Positions 1 to 8,165 of a stretch of DNA of 64,000 nt are shown here, one piece after another. The notes beneath the pieces are model-generated. The model was given only the letters and a program-made list of their open reading frames with translations, was not told the origin of the DNA and searched no databases. Every line of letters starts with the position of its first letter. The stretch's first letter is position 1. The position numbers and the translations under genes were made by a program. Source of the DNA: Streptomyces sp. HB132 (lineage in GTDB: Bacteria; Actinomycetota; Actinomycetes; Streptomycetales; Streptomycetaceae); NCBI RefSeq assembly GCF_016909575.1, contig NZ_JAFBGA010000015.1, positions 1 to 64,000 on the forward strand, in the 5' to 3' direction.

Positions 1-588
1 CATGAACACGAAGTCGGTCAGCGCCGGACTGTAGGCCGCGCCACCCGCACACGGGCCGAGCATCACGCTGATCTGCGGGATGACACCGGAGGCCCTGGTG
101 TTGCGCTGGAAGATCCCGCCGTACCCGGCGAGCGCGCTGACACCCTCCTGGATACGGGCCCCGGCACCGTCGTTCAGCGACACCAGCGGGGCACCGGCCG
201 AGATCGCCATGTCCATGATCTTGTGGATCTTCGTGGCGTGCGCCTCACCCAGCGCCCCGCCGAAGATCCGGAAGTCGTGCGCGTAGACGAACACCGTCCG
301 GCCCTCGACCGTGCCCCAACCGGTGATCACACCGTCGGTGTACGGCTTCTTCGCCTCCAGGCCGAACCCGGTCGCCCGGTGCCGGCGCAGCTGCTCGACC
401 TCCTTGAACGATCCCTCGTCCAACAGCAGCGCGATACGCTCCCGCGCCGTCAGCTTGCCCTTGGCGTGCTGCGCCTCGGTCGCCCGGTCGCTCGGTCCAC
501 GCCGGGCCTGCTCACGCAGCGCCAGCAGCTCGGCCACCCGGCCACGCGTGTCGCTCGGCTCGCCCGGGATTTCGTCCACAACGGTCAT
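1..588 (-). CDS. Acyl-CoA carboxylase beta (carboxyltransferase) subunit, C-terminus outside window
   Basis: This is the N-terminal 196 residues of a biotin-dependent acyl-CoA carboxylase carboxyltransferase subunit (acetyl-/propionyl-CoA carboxylase beta, PccB/AccD type). Such subunits move the carboxyl group from carboxybiotin to acetyl- or propionyl-CoA, feeding malonyl- and methylmalonyl-CoA to fatty acid and polyketide synthesis. Visible family motifs are HAKGKLTARERI (41-52), the CoA-pocket loop NDGAGARIQEGV (139-150) and GPCAGGAAYSPA (178-189). The ATG at 588 is chosen because homologues begin shortly before the HAKGKLTARERI block. The reading frame is open to the window edge, so the gene continues to the left. 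Its acyl-CoA preference cannot be told from this half. Confidence 0.9.
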   Translation of the reverse strand, partial: MTVVDEIPGEPSDTRGRVAELLALREQARRGPSDRATEAQHAKGKLTARERIALLLDEGSFKEVEQLRRHRATGFGLEAKKPYTDGVITGWGTVEGRTVFVYAHDFRIFGGALGEAHATKIHKIMDMAISAGAPLVSLNDGAGARIQEGVSALAGYGGIFQRNTRASGVIPQISVMLGPCAGGAAYSPALTDFVFM

Positions 589-1170
589 ACGTCGACCCTA
601 CGAACCCGACCCGGAAAACCCTGCCGTTCACTCCGCACAGTCTCCTGCCCCGATTCCTGGAGGCACCTGACAGAAGTCGAGCAGCGGGCACCCGATCTGC
701 CAGCTCATGGCGCATCGGCTTTGTAGGGCCTCGACAAAGGAGAAGATGTGACCCCAGCCACACGCCGGCCCGCGCGCCACGCCGTGGATCCACTTGGCCG
801 GGCGACTCGACGCACCGCAATGGCTGAGGGTCCGCACCCGGGGCCGATCCCCGTCGGGCCGGGGCGACTGTACCCGCCCGCCACCCGGACGGGCCGACCG
901 GGCGCACCCGCGAACAGCCCCGCACCGGTCGGCCGTCGCGTTCAGCTTCTGTTCACTCCGTGCATGCGATGGTCGACCAGGCGTGGCCAAAACCCTTCCG
1001 GCGACGTCGAGTTGTGAAGAACGACTACTTCTTGAGAGCGCTCTCAGTCATAAGTCTTGACGCTCGCCGAAGGCGTCGCGAGAGTGGTGCGCACCGCAGA
1101 CGGCCCCACCTCCCCGCACCACCCCCCTGACCCCCGTCTGCGAACCCCCCCACACCTCGGGAGTTCCTTC
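589..1170. other. Intergenic region between carboxylase gene and GH64 gene
   Basis: This 582-nt divergent interval holds no gene I can support; the short frames in it lack ribosome binding sites and family motifs. It contains the perfect palindrome at 1033-1046, listed separately. A TTGACG-like hexamer at 1057-1062 follows the palindrome but has no convincing -10 partner. Confidence 0.5.
1033..1046. promoter_or_regulatory. LacI-family operator palindrome TGAGAGCGCTCTCA upstream of GH64 glucanase
   Basis: This is a perfect 14-bp palindrome centred on CG, the typical form of actinobacterial LacI-family sugar operators (compare CebR/CelR TGGGAGCGCTCCCA). It lies 124 nt before the GH64 start. 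The identical sequence occurs at 59422-59435 in the solute-binding-protein gene beside a LacI gene. I infer that the GH64 gene and the distant transporter operon share a repressor. Confidence 0.75.
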
Positions 1171-2397
1171 GTGATTTCTCGCCGAATGTTCCTGACGGGC
1201 GCCGCCGCCTCCGCGACCGCGCTCACCTACCCCGTCTGGGGAAGCGCTCTGAGCCCCCGCACGTCGGCGGCCGCCGCGACGTGCGAACTGGCTCTGGAGA
1301 ACCGCTCGTTGCCCGGAACGGTCCACGCGTACGTCACCGGCCACGAGCAGGGCACCGACCGCTGGGTGCTGCTGCGCCCCGACGGCAGCGTCTACCGCCC
1401 CGACTCCCCCGGCGCCCCGCAGACCCCGCTGCCGGTGGACTGCGCCATCCCCCTGAAGGCCGCGGGCGCCGGACCCGTCGTCCTGACCCTGCCCCAGATG
1501 TACGGGGCCAGGGTCTACTTCGTGCGCGACGACAAGCTGGACTTCTACCTCAACCCGGGGCCGTCCCTGGTCGAGCCGGCCTTCGCCACGCCCACCGACC
1601 CGAACTACGGCAGGACCTGGTCGTTCTGCGAGTTCACCTTCAATCCGCAGCAGCTGTACGCGAACATCAGCTACGTCGACCTGGTGACGGCCCTGCCCAT
1701 CGGGCTGACCCTGGAGGGCGACTCCACGCACACGGTGGCTCCGCTCCCGGACGGCGCCGTCCAGCGCATCGCCGACGACCTCACCGCCCAGGCGGCCTCC
1801 GACGGCCAGCCCTGGGACAAGCTGGTCACCCGCGGCTCGGACGGCCAGGTCCTGCGGGTCGTCTCGCCGCAGAACCTGATGGCACCGTTCTTCGACCGCC
1901 CGGCCGAGATGCCGTTCCGGGACCTGTTCACCGCGCAGATCGACGAGGTCTGGGAGAAGTACCGCTCCACCGACCTGCGGATCGACCTGCAGGGCGGCCG
2001 GGGCACCCTGGCGGGCCGGGTCAGCGGGGACACGCTGACCTTCGAGGGCGGTCACACCTTCGTCAAGCCGACGTCGAAGGACATCTTCACCTGCAACCAC
2101 GGCCCCTTCACGAACAACCCGGGCGACTCCGACGACAAGAAGGCGCTGCTGGCCAGGATCGCGGCGGGCTTCAACCGCTCGATCATGCTCAGTCATCCGC
2201 AGCAGCCCAACGGCACCACGGTGTCGGACTACTACAAGGGCGGTGTCACGAACCACTGGTCGCGCGTCGTCCACGCGAACTCCCCGATCGGTTACGCGTT
2301 CCCCTACGACGACGTACGCCCGGACGGTGAGCCGGACGTGTCCGGGGCGGCGCACGACGGCAACCCCCGGCGCTTCACGGTGAGCGTGGGCTCCTGA
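1171..2397 (+). CDS. Secreted GH64 beta-1,3-glucanase (Tat signal)
   Basis: This encodes a 408-aa secreted glycoside hydrolase family 64 enzyme, the laminaripentaose-producing beta-1,3-glucanase family that cuts laminarin, curdlan and fungal wall glucan. The N-terminus ISRRMFLTGA is a twin-arginine export signal (RR at residues 4-5) followed by an Ala-rich hydrophobic stretch, so the protein is probably folded before export. The WSFCEFTFN block and a C-terminal region with TFVKPTSKDIF and CNHGPF match GH64. I chose the GTG at 1171 over upstream starts because GGGAG lies 7 nt before it and it places the Tat motif at the N-terminus. No extra carbohydrate-binding module is visible. It has its own operator (1033-1046) and terminator (2410-2451), so it is probably monocistronic and induced by beta-glucan oligosaccharides. 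Confidence 0.88.
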   Translation: MISRRMFLTGAAASATALTYPVWGSALSPRTSAAAATCELALENRSLPGTVHAYVTGHEQGTDRWVLLRPDGSVYRPDSPGAPQTPLPVDCAIPLKAAGAGPVVLTLPQMYGARVYFVRDDKLDFYLNPGPSLVEPAFATPTDPNYGRTWSFCEFTFNPQQLYANISYVDLVTALPIGLTLEGDSTHTVAPLPDGAVQRIADDLTAQAASDGQPWDKLVTRGSDGQVLRVVSPQNLMAPFFDRPAEMPFRDLFTAQIDEVWEKYRSTDLRIDLQGGRGTLAGRVSGDTLTFEGGHTFVKPTSKDIFTCNHGPFTNNPGDSDDKKALLARIAAGFNRSIMLSHPQQPNGTTVSDYYKGGVTNHWSRVVHANSPIGYAFPYDDVRPDGEPDVSGAAHDGNPRRFTVSVGS

Positions 2398-2409
2398 CCC
2401 ACCCCTGAC

Positions 2410-2451
2410 ACTGTGCCCGCCCGCCGCCGGTCCGCGGCGGGCGGGCACAGT
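2410..2451 (+). terminator. Strong hairpin terminator after GH64 gene
   Basis: A perfect 17-bp GC-rich stem (left arm 2410-2426, right arm 2435-2451) with an 8-nt loop starts 12 nt after the GH64 stop. There is no U-tract, as is common in Streptomyces. Confidence 0.8.
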
Positions 2452-2516
2452 CGCGTCCGCACCCGTGCGGCCCACCACGGCCTGCGCCGCCGGCCCCCGG
2501 GGCCGATCGTTGACAG

Positions 2517-3839
2517 ATGTCCTCCCTCGGCGAGACCTCGGCCGGCGACCCCGGTGAGCGCGTCCTCCTCCACGGCCTGCGTCTGATCGACGGCACCGGC
2601 CGGGCTCCGGTACCGGACGCCGCGCTGCTGATCGAGGGTGAGGCCATCGGCTGGGCAGGCCCCTCGGCGCGGCTTCCCGGGGACCTCGGTCCGGTGCGAC
2701 GGCTGGATCTGGCAGGCCGGACCCTGTGCCCCGGTTTCATCGACACCCATGTGCATTTCGCCCTGCCGGGACCGGCCGGCAATCCCCTCCAGGGCCTGTA
2801 CGAGCTGCCGACCTACCGGACCCTGAAGGTCCTGGACCGGCTGCGCGCCACCCTGGAGAACGGGGTCACCACCGCCAGGGACCTGATGGGGCTGGACGCG
2901 GGCTTCCGGCAGGCCGTGGCGGAGCGGAGGGTCCCCGGGCCGCGACTGCTGGTCTCGGTCACCATGCTCAGCCAGCGTGCGGGGCACGCTGACTTCACCC
3001 TCGCCGGCGGGATCGACGGGCTCGCCGTCACCGTCGCCTTTCCCGAGAGCCCGCGCAGCCTGGTCGGTTCCGTCGACGACATGCGGGCGCGGGTGCGCGA
3101 CCTGGTCGCGGCGGGTGCCGACTGCATCAAGCTCGCCACCAGCGGCGGCGTCACCTCCCCGCACGACCGGCCCGAGTGGCTGGGGCTGCGACCCGAGATG
3201 ATCAGGGCGGCCGTCGAGGAGGCCCAGGCCTACGGCGGGCTGCCGGTCGCGGCGCACGCCATCGGGCGTCCCGGCATCGAGGCCGCCGTCCGCGCCGGGG
3301 TGAGCAGCATCGAGCACGGCTACGCCCTGGACGACGGGCTGCGGGCGGAGATGGTCGAACGCGGCCAGTACCTGGTGCCGACGCTGCTGGAGACGACGCA
3401 GGACCTGGATCCGGCGCGCACCTCTCCCTCGGCGTACGAGAAGGGAGTGCGCTGGCACCGGATCGCCCAGGAGTCGGTGGCCCTGTCCGCCGCCGCGGGG
3501 GTCAGGATCGCGATGGGGACCGACAGCGGCCTGGCCGTCGGCCACGGCAGGAACCTCCAGGAGCTGGGGCTGCTGGTCGACGTCGCCGGCCTGTCGCCCA
3601 TGGCGGCGATCGTGGCCGCGACCGGCGACGCCGCGCGGCTGTGCGGCGTCGACGACGTCACCGGGACTCTGGAGGCGGGCAAGGCTGCCGACCTGGTGGT
3701 CACGGACGTAGACCCGCTGTCCGACATCGCTTCGCTGGGCGATCCCGCCCACATCCTGGCCGTGGTGAAGGAGGGCCGGATCGCCGTCGACCGCGCCGGC
3801 GTCCTCGGCGGAGGCGTCCTGCCCCCGCTCTGCCCCTGA
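2517..3839 (+). CDS. Amidohydrolase-superfamily metal-dependent hydrolase
   Basis: This 440-aa amidohydrolase belongs to the imidazolonepropionase/prolidase-like subgroup. All metal-site elements are present: HxH in FIDTHVHF (H78, H80), a likely carboxylated lysine in DCIKLATSGG (K205), H247 in AAHAIG, H267 in SSIEHGY and the catalytic D336 in MGTDSG. It should therefore be a binuclear-metal cytoplasmic hydrolase. The substrate is not evident; relatives act on cyclic amides, Xaa-Pro/Xaa-Arg dipeptides or mycotoxins. There is no signal peptide. The Shine-Dalgarno sequence before the ATG at 2517 is weak, but no better start is in frame. It is flanked by terminators on both sides and appears to stand alone. 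Confidence 0.85.
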   Translation: MSSLGETSAGDPGERVLLHGLRLIDGTGRAPVPDAALLIEGEAIGWAGPSARLPGDLGPVRRLDLAGRTLCPGFIDTHVHFALPGPAGNPLQGLYELPTYRTLKVLDRLRATLENGVTTARDLMGLDAGFRQAVAERRVPGPRLLVSVTMLSQRAGHADFTLAGGIDGLAVTVAFPESPRSLVGSVDDMRARVRDLVAAGADCIKLATSGGVTSPHDRPEWLGLRPEMIRAAVEEAQAYGGLPVAAHAIGRPGIEAAVRAGVSSIEHGYALDDGLRAEMVERGQYLVPTLLETTQDLDPARTSPSAYEKGVRWHRIAQESVALSAAAGVRIAMGTDSGLAVGHGRNLQELGLLVDVAGLSPMAAIVAATGDAARLCGVDDVTGTLEAGKAADLVVTDVDPLSDIASLGDPAHILAVVKEGRIAVDRAGVLGGGVLPPLCP

Positions 3840-3902
3840 GCCGGTCCGGCCCGCCTCCGCCGGGGCCGGGAGAGCAGCCGGAGGGTCGGGACGGCCACGC
3901 AA

Positions 3903-3941
3903 ACGCCCCCGTCCGTCCCGGGTTCGGGTGGACGGGGGCGT
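3903..3941. terminator. Bidirectional terminator between convergent genes
   Basis: A perfect 12-bp stem (ACGCCCCCGTCC with its complement at 3930-3941) and a 15-nt loop lie between the ends of the plus-strand amidohydrolase and the minus-strand M15-like gene. Confidence 0.75.
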
Positions 3942-3990
3942 CTCCGTGTGCGGGAGCAGGCGGTGCGGGTGGCCGGATCGCGCCGTCCGG

Positions 3991-4515
3991 TCAGCAGCCG
4001 CCGCAGTTGTAGTACGTCACGTCCCAGTGGTTGCCCTCGTCCGCGTAGATGTTGCCGGAGCCGGACTTGTACTGCGGCGCGCCGTCGCCGCGGACACCGA
4101 TGTAGCTGAACACGCCCTTGACGTAGTTCGTCAGGCACGTGGTCTTGCCGAAGTCGAGCTTGTAGCCGTTCCAGTGCGAGTACGTGCCGCTCGCGTGCCC
4201 CGTCTCCGTGCCTCCGGTGATGTTGAGCGCGCAGCCCGTGGCGCTCTTCAGCGTCTGGGCGCCCTGGGCGCTGGCCAGGTTGAGCTGGTCGAAGGACGTG
4301 CAGGTGGAGACGTTCCGGTTGGAACAGCCGCCCGAGGACGACCAGGTGATCCCCGAGGAGCTGAAGCGGGAGGTCGCCTGGGAGTGGGTCAGCTTGGTGA
4401 CGGCGTGCGCCTCGGTGGCACCGCCGCCGAGGACGCCGACGCCGGGCGCGAAGAGTGCGCCGAGGACGAGGGCGAGGGCGGTGAGGGCCGAGCGGAGTCT
4501 GGGGCGGGTCAGCAT
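3991..4515 (-). CDS. Secreted M15-like D-Ala-D-Ala carboxypeptidase domain protein
   Basis: This encodes a 174-aa secreted protein with a Sec signal peptide (Arg-rich start, hydrophobic core, likely AHA cleavage near residue 38). The mature part keeps the zinc-ligand pattern of family M15 peptidases: H114 and D121 in SHWNGYKLD (HxxGxxxD) and E160, H163, D165 in DEGNHWD (ExxHW-D). M15 enzymes trim peptidoglycan stem peptides, so a wall-remodelling role is likely. The domain is short and Cys-rich (seven Cys in the mature part), suggesting an extracellular disulfide-bonded fold. The GGAGG-like sequence before the ATG at 4515 supports the start. Precise specificity is unknown. Confidence 0.7.
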   Translation of the reverse strand: MLTRPRLRSALTALALVLGALFAPGVGVLGGGATEAHAVTKLTHSQATSRFSSSGITWSSSGGCSNRNVSTCTSFDQLNLASAQGAQTLKSATGCALNITGGTETGHASGTYSHWNGYKLDFGKTTCLTNYVKGVFSYIGVRGDGAPQYKSGSGNIYADEGNHWDVTYYNCGGC

Positions 4516-4648
4516 GGGGAGATGTCCTCCTGCTCATGACAATTAAGGGCAAGGAGATAGTGCCCCAGCTCTACGCGCGTCCGCCAGGGTGCGGCGGAGG
4601 CGCGCACGGCATTCCCCCCGACTTTCGGACCGGCCTGGACCCTTGATG

Positions 4649-4677
4649 TTGAACTTTGAACAAAAAGGGTCTACAGT
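4649..4677 (+). promoter_or_regulatory. Vegetative-type promoter of yceI-like gene with TTGAAC repeats
   Basis: The -35 TTGAAC (4649-4654) and -10 TACAGT (4672-4677) are separated by 17 nt, matching the principal sigma factor consensus. The -35 box is half of a direct repeat (TTGAAC-T-TTGAAC), which may be bound by a regulator. It lies about 80 nt before the YceI start. Confidence 0.6.
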
Positions 4678-4755
4678 CAATCTCGTTGAAGGTTAAACCA
4701 AACGTTCGGCGGTCTGCTCTGCAGAACGCGTCGGAACCGTCCCCGAGGAGGAGCC

Positions 4756-5370
4756 ATGGCTCTGTTCAACCGCAAGAACGCCGCCCCGTCCACCACCGCC
4801 ACCCTCGTCGTGGACCCGGCGCTGGCAGCCCTGACCGGCACCTACACGATCGACCCGGCTCACAGCAGCATCGGTTTCACCGTGCGCCACGCCATGGTCA
4901 CCAACGTGCGCGGCTCCTTCGGTGAGCACGAGGGCACTCTGGTACTGGACGGGGCCGCCCCCTCCAACTCCTCCGCGTCCATCGACGTCAAGATCGCCAG
5001 CGTGGACACCGGCATCGCCGACCGTGACGGCCACCTGGTCAGCGGCGACTTCTTCGACGCCGAGAAGTTCCCCCTGATGTCGTTCCGCTCGACGCAGGCC
5101 GAGCAGCTCGGCGGCGACACCTACCGTGTCACCGGCGACCTCACGATCAAGGACGTCACCCGTCCGCTCGCCATCGACCTGGAGTTCAACGGTTCGGCCA
5201 CCGACGTCTACGGCAACGAGCGCGTGGGCTTCGAGGGCAGCACCGACATCCTGCGCTCCGACTGGGGCCTGACCTGGAACGCCGCCCTGGAGACCGGTGG
5301 CGTGATGGTCAGCGACAAGGTGAAGCTGAACTTCGACATCTCCGCGATCAAGGCCGCCCCGCAGGCCTGA
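4756..5370 (+). CDS. YceI family protein
   Basis: This 204-aa protein carries a complete YceI domain, the lipocalin-like barrel that binds polyisoprenoids. The conserved opening GTYTIDPAHSSIGFTVRHAMVTNVRGSF and the internal LTIKDVTRPLAIDLEFNG are clear. The first 30 residues are Ala/Thr-rich but not a convincing signal peptide, so it is probably cytoplasmic like many actinobacterial YceI proteins. The start is set by GAGGAGG 5-6 nt before the ATG. Its role may be isoprenoid-quinone or stress related; the sequence does not decide. It is transcribed alone from the promoter at 4649-4677 and ends at a strong hairpin. Confidence 0.9.
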   Translation: MALFNRKNAAPSTTATLVVDPALAALTGTYTIDPAHSSIGFTVRHAMVTNVRGSFGEHEGTLVLDGAAPSNSSASIDVKIASVDTGIADRDGHLVSGDFFDAEKFPLMSFRSTQAEQLGGDTYRVTGDLTIKDVTRPLAIDLEFNGSATDVYGNERVGFEGSTDILRSDWGLTWNAALETGGVMVSDKVKLNFDISAIKAAPQA

Positions 5371-5381
5371 TCCTCCGGAAC

Positions 5382-5432
5382 CGAGCGCGCCCGCCGGCCC
5401 TCCCCTTCGGGGGGAGGACGGCGGGCGCTCGT
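5382..5432 (+). terminator. Hairpin terminator after YceI gene
   Basis: A long imperfect hairpin begins 11 nt after the stop. CGAGCG and CCCGCCG arms pair with CGGCGGG and CGCTCG around an inner CTCCCC-TTCG-GGGGAG stem, which has a stable UUCG-type tetraloop. Confidence 0.75.
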
Positions 5433-5638
5433 CGTTCGCCCCGCGCGCGGCCGGCTTCCGCGCCCGCCCTCTCGGAGAGTTCAGCCGGCCGACGACCGGA
5501 CGATCCCGCGCCCCGCCCGGGGTGCCGGGCCGAACGCGTCCGCGCAGCACCCCCGCCGCCCGGGGCGGCTCGCGTCGCGTGAGCGCCCACCAGCCGGGGA
5601 GACGGACCCACATGGCGAAGGACCCCCGGGACCGTCAC

Positions 5639-5667
5639 GCGGGGCCCTCCGGGTTCCGGGGCCCCGC
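5639..5667 (-). terminator. Hairpin terminator of methyltransferase operon
   Basis: A perfect 9-bp stem (GCGGGGCCC at 5639-5647 with its complement at 5659-5667) lies 34 nt beyond the stop of the minus-strand methyltransferase gene. Confidence 0.6.
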
Positions 5668-5700
5668 TGAAGGACGGCTCTCATCTGCTCCCGGGCCGGT

Positions 5701-6339
5701 TTACCGGCCTGCCACGCGGCGCACCTTCAGCGCGTTGTCGGTGCGCGTGGTGGGGTTGCCGTCCGGGTCGTTCTGAATGCGCTCGTGCTCCTCGCTGAGC
5801 AGCACCTCCCACTCCCCCTCCGGGAGTTCGAGGGAGGCGAGCACCTCGTCCGTCGTCGGCAGCTCCATGTCCGGGTGATCATGCTCCCAGGAGGGGAAGC
5901 CCGCGTGCCCGACGACGAGGAGCACACCTCCGGGCGCGACCACCGAGGCCGCCTGCCGCAGGATCCGCTCGCGCGGCAGGTCCCCCATGGAGTGCAGGAA
6001 CTGGGCGGAGACCAGGTCGTACTCCCCCTCGGGGAACGAGGCCCCCAGGTCGTGCCACTGCCAGTCGATCCGGTCCGCGACCCCGGCGTCGGCCGCGTGG
6101 ACCGCCGCACGCTCAAGGGCGACGCGCGAGATGTCCGTGGCGGTGACCGTCCAGCCGAAGCGGGCGAGCCAGACCGCGTCGGCGCCCTCACCGCAGCCCA
6201 GGTCCAGGGCACGACCGGGCGTGAGGCCCTCCACCTCGCGGACGAGGGCGGCGTTGGGGTTGCCGCTCCAGATCCGGTTGCTCTCGCGGTAGCGGTCGTC
6301 CCACATCTCGGCGTCGGTCCGGGTGCTGTCGGTGGTCAT
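5701..6339 (-). CDS. Class I SAM-dependent methyltransferase
   Basis: This 212-aa cytoplasmic class I methyltransferase has the SAM-binding motif I ALDLGCGEGADAVWLA (44-59, GxGxG), the acidic motif II end TATDIS, and QFLHSM plus VVAPGGVLLVVGH further on. It resembles Tam/thiopurine-type small-molecule methyltransferases; the substrate is unknown. Its ATG overlaps the stop of the upstream flavoprotein gene in an ATGA (6336-6339), so the two are translationally coupled. Pairing a TrxR-like flavoenzyme with a methyltransferase recalls thiol oxidation/methylation pairs in dithiolopyrrolone and gliotoxin self-protection. That is only an analogy, because no such biosynthetic genes are nearby. Confidence 0.85.
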   Translation of the reverse strand: MTTDSTRTDAEMWDDRYRESNRIWSGNPNAALVREVEGLTPGRALDLGCGEGADAVWLARFGWTVTATDISRVALERAAVHAADAGVADRIDWQWHDLGASFPEGEYDLVSAQFLHSMGDLPRERILRQAASVVAPGGVLLVVGHAGFPSWEHDHPDMELPTTDEVLASLELPEGEWEVLLSEEHERIQNDPDGNPTTRTDNALKVRRVAGR

Positions 6340-7376
6340 CGAATCTCCTGAAGTCCGTGACGACGGTCCCCGAGCACACGCTCGGTGACCTGGCGCTCGG
6401 CCTCGGCCGAGAAGGGTGCGCGGCGGGCGTCGACCGCGCGGCGGGTGTCGTCGGTGACGAGGTCCATGTTGATCATCGACGCCGCCTTGAGCCCGGCTGC
6501 GGCGGCTCCGACGACCTGCTCCATGAGGTTGGCGACGTTACCGGCCACCCACACGCCGGGCACGTCGGTGGCGCCCGAGGGGTCGGCCGCGATGTAGCTG
6601 CCGACGACGTGGTCGCCCATCAGCATCTCGGTGGGCGCCAGGCCGAGGCTCTCCAGCACCGCCGACCGAGCGGTGAAGCGGGGCTGGACGACGACTGCCT
6701 CACGCGGGACGACCGTGCCCCCGGCCAGCCGCACACCGGTGAGCCGGTGGTCTGCCGCCTCCAGCCCGGCCACCGTGCCCTCCATCACGCAGATCCCACG
6801 GGCGGCGAGCTGCTCGTACTCCTCGTCGGTGAAGTCGGCCTGCTCATGGCGGAACAGCATCACGTCATCGGTCCACTGCCGCCAGAGCAGGGCCTGGTGC
6901 ACGGCCATGGGGCTGAGCGCCAGAACACCGACCGGCCTGTCCCGTACCTCCCAGCCATGGCAGTACGGGCAGTGCAGTACCTCGTTGCCCCAGTGCTCGG
7001 CGAGGCCCTCCACCGGCGGCAGCTCGTCCACGATTCCCGTGGTCACGAGCAGTCGACGGGCCTCGACGACTTCCCCGTCCGCCCGCACGACACGGAAACC
7101 GCCGCCGGGCAGCTTCTCGGCCGAGACGACCTCTCCCCGGACGATCTCGGCGCCGTAGTCCGCCGCCTCGGCCCGGCCGATGGCCAGCAACTCCAGGGGC
7201 GGAATGCCCTCCCGGCCGAGGTAGTTGTGGGCGTGGGACGCGGGTGCGTTGCGCGGGCTGCCCGCGTCGATCACCAGCACGGAACGCCGTGCCCGGGCCA
7301 GGGCGAGCGCCCCGCTCAGCCCGGCGGCCCCACCACCGATCACCACTACGTCGTACCGCTGGTTCGTCTCGCTCAT
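6336..7376 (-). CDS. Thioredoxin-reductase-like FAD/NAD(P)-dependent oxidoreductase
   Basis: This 346-aa flavoprotein is of the thioredoxin reductase/thiol-oxidase type. It has an N-terminal FAD Rossmann motif VVVIGGGAAGLSGALAL (10-26), the redox-active CPYC (C136-C139) in the middle domain, and a C-terminal GVWVAGNV FAD-binding segment. The start is placed at 7376 because AGGAGGTGAT lies exactly 8 nt upstream; a longer frame would begin inside that ribosome binding site. The protein either reduces a small thiol partner or oxidises dithiols, like HlmI/GliT relatives. It is first in a two-gene operon with the methyltransferase, behind the inverted repeat at 7435-7449. Confidence 0.88.
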   Translation of the reverse strand: MSETNQRYDVVVIGGGAAGLSGALALARARRSVLVIDAGSPRNAPASHAHNYLGREGIPPLELLAIGRAEAADYGAEIVRGEVVSAEKLPGGGFRVVRADGEVVEARRLLVTTGIVDELPPVEGLAEHWGNEVLHCPYCHGWEVRDRPVGVLALSPMAVHQALLWRQWTDDVMLFRHEQADFTDEEYEQLAARGICVMEGTVAGLEAADHRLTGVRLAGGTVVPREAVVVQPRFTARSAVLESLGLAPTEMLMGDHVVGSYIAADPSGATDVPGVWVAGNVANLMEQVVGAAAAGLKAASMINMDLVTDDTRRAVDARRAPFSAEAERQVTERVLGDRRHGLQEIR

Positions 7377-7390
7377 GCGGATCACCTCCT

Positions 7391-7863
7391 GTTGTGGAGA
7401 TGGTGCGCGCGCGGCGCCGGTTCGACAAACTTACTTGCCGAAGCGGCAAACTCGCACCAGGCGGTCTCCCCGGATCCCGCTTCTCCGCCCCCAGGCGCCC
7501 TGACGATCACCAGCCCGCGCCCGCACTCCGCGTCCGGCGCGGGCCGCGCGGCCTCCACGGCCTCGCCGCCACCGCTGTCGCGCACCTCGATCCGGAGCAC
7601 GCCCCCAGGGTGAGCTGGATGTGTGGCTCCCCGAGCGCGCCGGACTCGCGGGCCCGATGGTGCTTCCGGAGACCCCTGACCACGACCATCCGGCCTACGT
7701 GGAGGCCCGGCCGGCCAGCAGGCTCCACGACGATCCGGATGACGCCGGCGCCCTCGGCATCGGCCGCCGGGCCGAGCATCTCGTAGGCGGCGGTGAAGGG
7801 GAGCAGGCCGCGTCGGGCGACGAAGGTCTCGGTCGCCAGGTCAACGGCATGTCCATCACCCAT
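7391..7863 (-). pseudogene. Probable frameshifted anti-sigma-type HATPase remnant
   Basis: On the minus strand, one frame from about 7600 reads LRIEVRDSGGG, then GRGLVIV and ETAWCEFA. These are the G1 box, G2 box and last strand of RsbW-type histidine-kinase-like ATPases, common in Streptomyces. The preceding strand GEPHIQLTL is in the other frame, so the two parts join only across a one-base shift near 7605. The N-terminal half before that (from the ATG at 7863) does not show a recognisable N box. I read it as a decayed gene; a sequencing error or chance likeness cannot be excluded. Confidence 0.4.
7435..7449. promoter_or_regulatory. Inverted repeat TTGCCG-AAG-CGGCAA upstream of flavoprotein operon
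   Basis: A perfect 6-bp inverted repeat with a 3-nt centre lies 59 nt before the flavoprotein start, where an operator would be expected. No regulator gene is adjacent, so its binding protein is unknown. Confidence 0.4.
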
Positions 7864-8165
7864 GACTTGATCATCTCCCCCTCGACTGCCCCAGGTCTGG
7901 GCGGTTCGAGCGGTTCGAGCTCAAGACACCACCTGCACGGCCCCGGTGACAGCATGTGACCCGCATCACTCGCCGTGCGTGGCTGAACGGACGAACACCG
8001 GCCGGCCTGCGGGACGCCGCCGGGCAACTGACACCGGATCCCGGCTTCCACGTTCCGAGGCGTCGGGACGATGTCTGATCGTCACACCGGCTGCGTACGA
8101 TCACCTGTACCGGTCCAGGTACGTGAGCGGCCGGCCGCCGCGCGCGGCACCGGAAGGGTGGACAC

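Larger units (their letters stand above)
5371..5700. other. Convergent intergenic region with two hairpins
   Basis: The yceI-like gene and the methyltransferase operon converge across 330 nt. It holds two terminator-like hairpins, listed separately, and no supportable gene. Confidence 0.6.
7391..8165. other. Gene-poor interval with a decayed ATPase and an inverted repeat
   Basis: No intact gene is supportable across this 775-nt stretch. Its left half holds the anti-sigma-type ATPase remnant and the TTGCCG inverted repeat listed separately. From about 7865 to 8165 I see nothing beyond the promoter region expected for the lipoprotein gene. Confidence 0.5.

Noticed and set aside
1048..2478. Long minus-strand open frame opposite the GH64 gene
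   Set aside because: Composition is typical of a shadow frame (Arg/Gly/Val runs) and the plus strand encodes a clear GH64 enzyme with Tat signal.
2304..3902. 532-codon minus-strand frame opposite the amidohydrolase
   Set aside because: No family motifs; the plus strand has a complete set of amidohydrolase metal ligands.
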